Source of the DNA: Combretum micranthum
Taxonomy: Eukaryota; Streptophyta; Magnoliopsida; Myrtales; Combretaceae
Direction of reading: 5' to 3'
Assembly: GCA_024138025.1 (NCBI GenBank)
Contig: JAMXBD010000204.1
Coordinates: 992,001-1,056,000 of the forward strand
Length of the DNA: 64,000 bases
The translations under genes were made by a program, and so were the position numbers. The notes under the pieces were generated by a model. The model was not told where the DNA came from. It did not search any database and worked only from the letters and a program-made list of their open reading frames with translations. Below are positions 62,429 to 64,000 of the stretch, piece after piece (within the stretch, counting starts at the first letter, position 1; each line of letters starts with the position of its first letter).

Positions 62429-64000
62429 TGATAAAGGCATATTATACTCACTTTTTAGTATATGGATCATGCTAAATTATTATTAATTTTATTGAAATCA
62501 TAAGAGAATGGTACTTGAGTATGCTTAATTTAATATTTCAGGTCTTTAAGTACTTAGAATGCAATTACATGAAATTTAGAAGAGATTTGTGTAGATTTGG
62601 AAAAGAAATAAATGAAGGCTAGCCATTTCAACAAGTAGGCTGTCGGCCTTCAACAACAAAATAAGCAACCTTCAACAAGACAATCAAAGCTACCAGCGTT
62701 CAACAGGTAAATCTCATCATCCTTTTAAATTACAATGTACGCTAGCAACTGGAGATTCAAATTTGCCAGCTTTACACATGTATAGATTCAAAAACATTAG
62801 CACTGGCTTCAATATTGCCAGCTTTTGGCCGGCTTAGTTCCTACGTTGCCCCAAAGTCGCCAGTGTACAGATCATAACTTTTGTCCTACATTGTGTCGGA
62901 TGAAATTCCTCTGTTTTTGCTTATAAAACTTCTTATGTTGTTGTATCAAAAGACAGTTCCATCAGAATTTCCATCATAGTTCCATTAGATCAAATAGCTG
63001 TTACTCTATATTAGATCCTAGATTAGATTTGTGAGAGAGTTGTTTCGAATCCAAAGGTGTTGATTGAAAAGCTTAGAGTCAAATTGAAGATTGAAGAATT
63101 GTTGAAGTTTTGCAATAGGATTTTCATACATTTGAGATCAAATTGGTGACTTCTAAACTTTTATTGTTTTTATGCAAATTCAATCTTTAATTTTACTTTT
63201 ACACATGAATTCCCTTATTGTAATTCCTTTGATTTGTGATTGTTTGAATCACTTCATGATGTTCTAAGTTCTTCTAGTGGGAATATGATGAAACCCTAGG
63301 ATTGCTAATATAATGATTATAATCATGTTTTAGAATTATTAGATATATGGAGTATTCGTATTGTAATTTCTACTATAAATCGTATTTCTTGATTGAACTA
63401 GGTTTATAGGAATCTTGATAACTTGGAATGAAAATTAGGATTCATAAGGAATTCTTGATTTAGGTTAAATAACAATTGTGAAAGTGGCGATATTTAATCT
63501 GAATTAGAAATTATCTTATAGATTCATGTAATGTTCTTAGTTAGTTTCTCACTAAGGGATTAGCAGAAATTGATTTAAGGCATTAGTCAATCATAGAATT
63601 GGAAGATTCATGATTATAAATTAGAGTTCACTGTTAATTTGTATAACGGAAGCTAATGGATTAATTTATGCTTTTAAGATTTTAAAACTTGGAAAAGAAT
63701 TAAAGTCTTTGATAAATTCATATGAATATCCACATAGCTAATAGTTATTATAACATGATAGCAATCTGATTAGTAAAACGAAGGTGAATTCTGTTTTTCC
63801 TACACTCAATCAATATATTTTCCTCAAACACTCTTTCTTTGGTGTTAGTGACAATTACAATCTAGGTATATTAGTAGTTGATTAGTGATTTCTCTTAATT
63901 TGATTGCCTAAATATAATAGAATATAATATCTATTTAGTAGTTAAGTAATCTCCGTAGGATCGACACTCTACTCATTCTATATTACTTGACTTGACCCAG
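62429..64000 (+). repeat. Athila 3' LTR, truncated by the window edge
   Basis: It matches the 5' LTR from TGATAAAGGCATATTATAC onwards. It contains the empty site for the solo LTR at 63,817-63,821 (one ATTTT) and ends in the window about 50 bases short of the LTR end. Confidence 0.9.

Larger units (their letters stand above)
50506..64000 (+). mobile_element. Athila-group Ty3/gypsy element lacking the pol core, running off the right edge
   Basis: The 5' LTR starts TGATAAAGGCATATTATAC at 50,506 and its partner starts at 62,429. The LTRs are about 1.62 kb without the nested copy; the 3' LTR is cut by the window edge roughly 50 bases before its end. The primer site TGGCACCATTGCCGGAGA at 55,648 is the Asp-tRNA type used by Athila. 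Internal order is gag, protease, a spacer with the Athila-typical phrase that encodes a KLSNPWEAAH-like read-through, a 3' ORF, untranslated region, and polypurine tract. Reverse transcriptase, RNase H and integrase are absent. All coding parts are full of stops. Confidence 0.9.

Overview
The window is AT-rich, intron-containing plant nuclear DNA, most likely from a eudicot. It is dominated by transposable elements layered inside one another. The evidence is families known only from plants: an Athila-group Ty3/gypsy element with an Asp-tRNA-like primer site, a Cassandra-type element with 5S-like LTRs, a plant L1 LINE whose ORF1 resembles DUF4283/zinc-knuckle proteins, a FAR1-related/MULE transposase pseudogene, and a small CYSTM gene with three exons. 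I cannot name the species. No prokaryotic or organellar genes were seen.

Left part (1-7.6 kb): gene-free. It holds a short satellite-like array, a 329-bp TG...CA element with a 5-bp target duplication (TAGAT) and a tRNA-like Pol III module, and a 2.0-kb solo LTR (target duplication AAAGG). From 7,585 to 22,611 lies a 5.7-kb LINE on the minus strand, bounded by a 19-bp perfect target-site duplication. A 9.36-kb minus-strand LTR retrotransposon split its endonuclease. That invader has no recognisable coding sequence, carries a ~0.87-kb tandem array next to its polypurine tract, and has unequal LTRs.

Central part (22.6-39 kb): the one gene I consider intact, a CYSTM protein gene at 24,557-25,933 whose last exon (the cysteine-rich tail) sits 0.9 kb away behind an intron. 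A possible decayed relative lies at 37.06 kb. Between them are an unresolved LTR-like segment and a three-layer nest: a hAT-like element containing a long-TIR MULE-like element, which contains a Cassandra-type element with three 5S-like domains.

Right part (39-64 kb): a FAR1-related (MULE-derived) pseudogene is split by a 3.48-kb solo LTR. Next comes a reverse LTR containing a forward 2.1-kb solo LTR. Last is an Athila-group element (from 50,506, running off the right edge) that lacks reverse transcriptase, RNase H and integrase. Its 5' LTR is split by a second 3.51-kb copy of the same solo-LTR family in the opposite orientation. The Athila 3' LTR retains the uninterrupted target site, which confirms that insertion.

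Overall, target duplications give a relative order of insertion at many places. Apart from the CYSTM gene, every coding region found is broken by stops, frameshifts or insertions.
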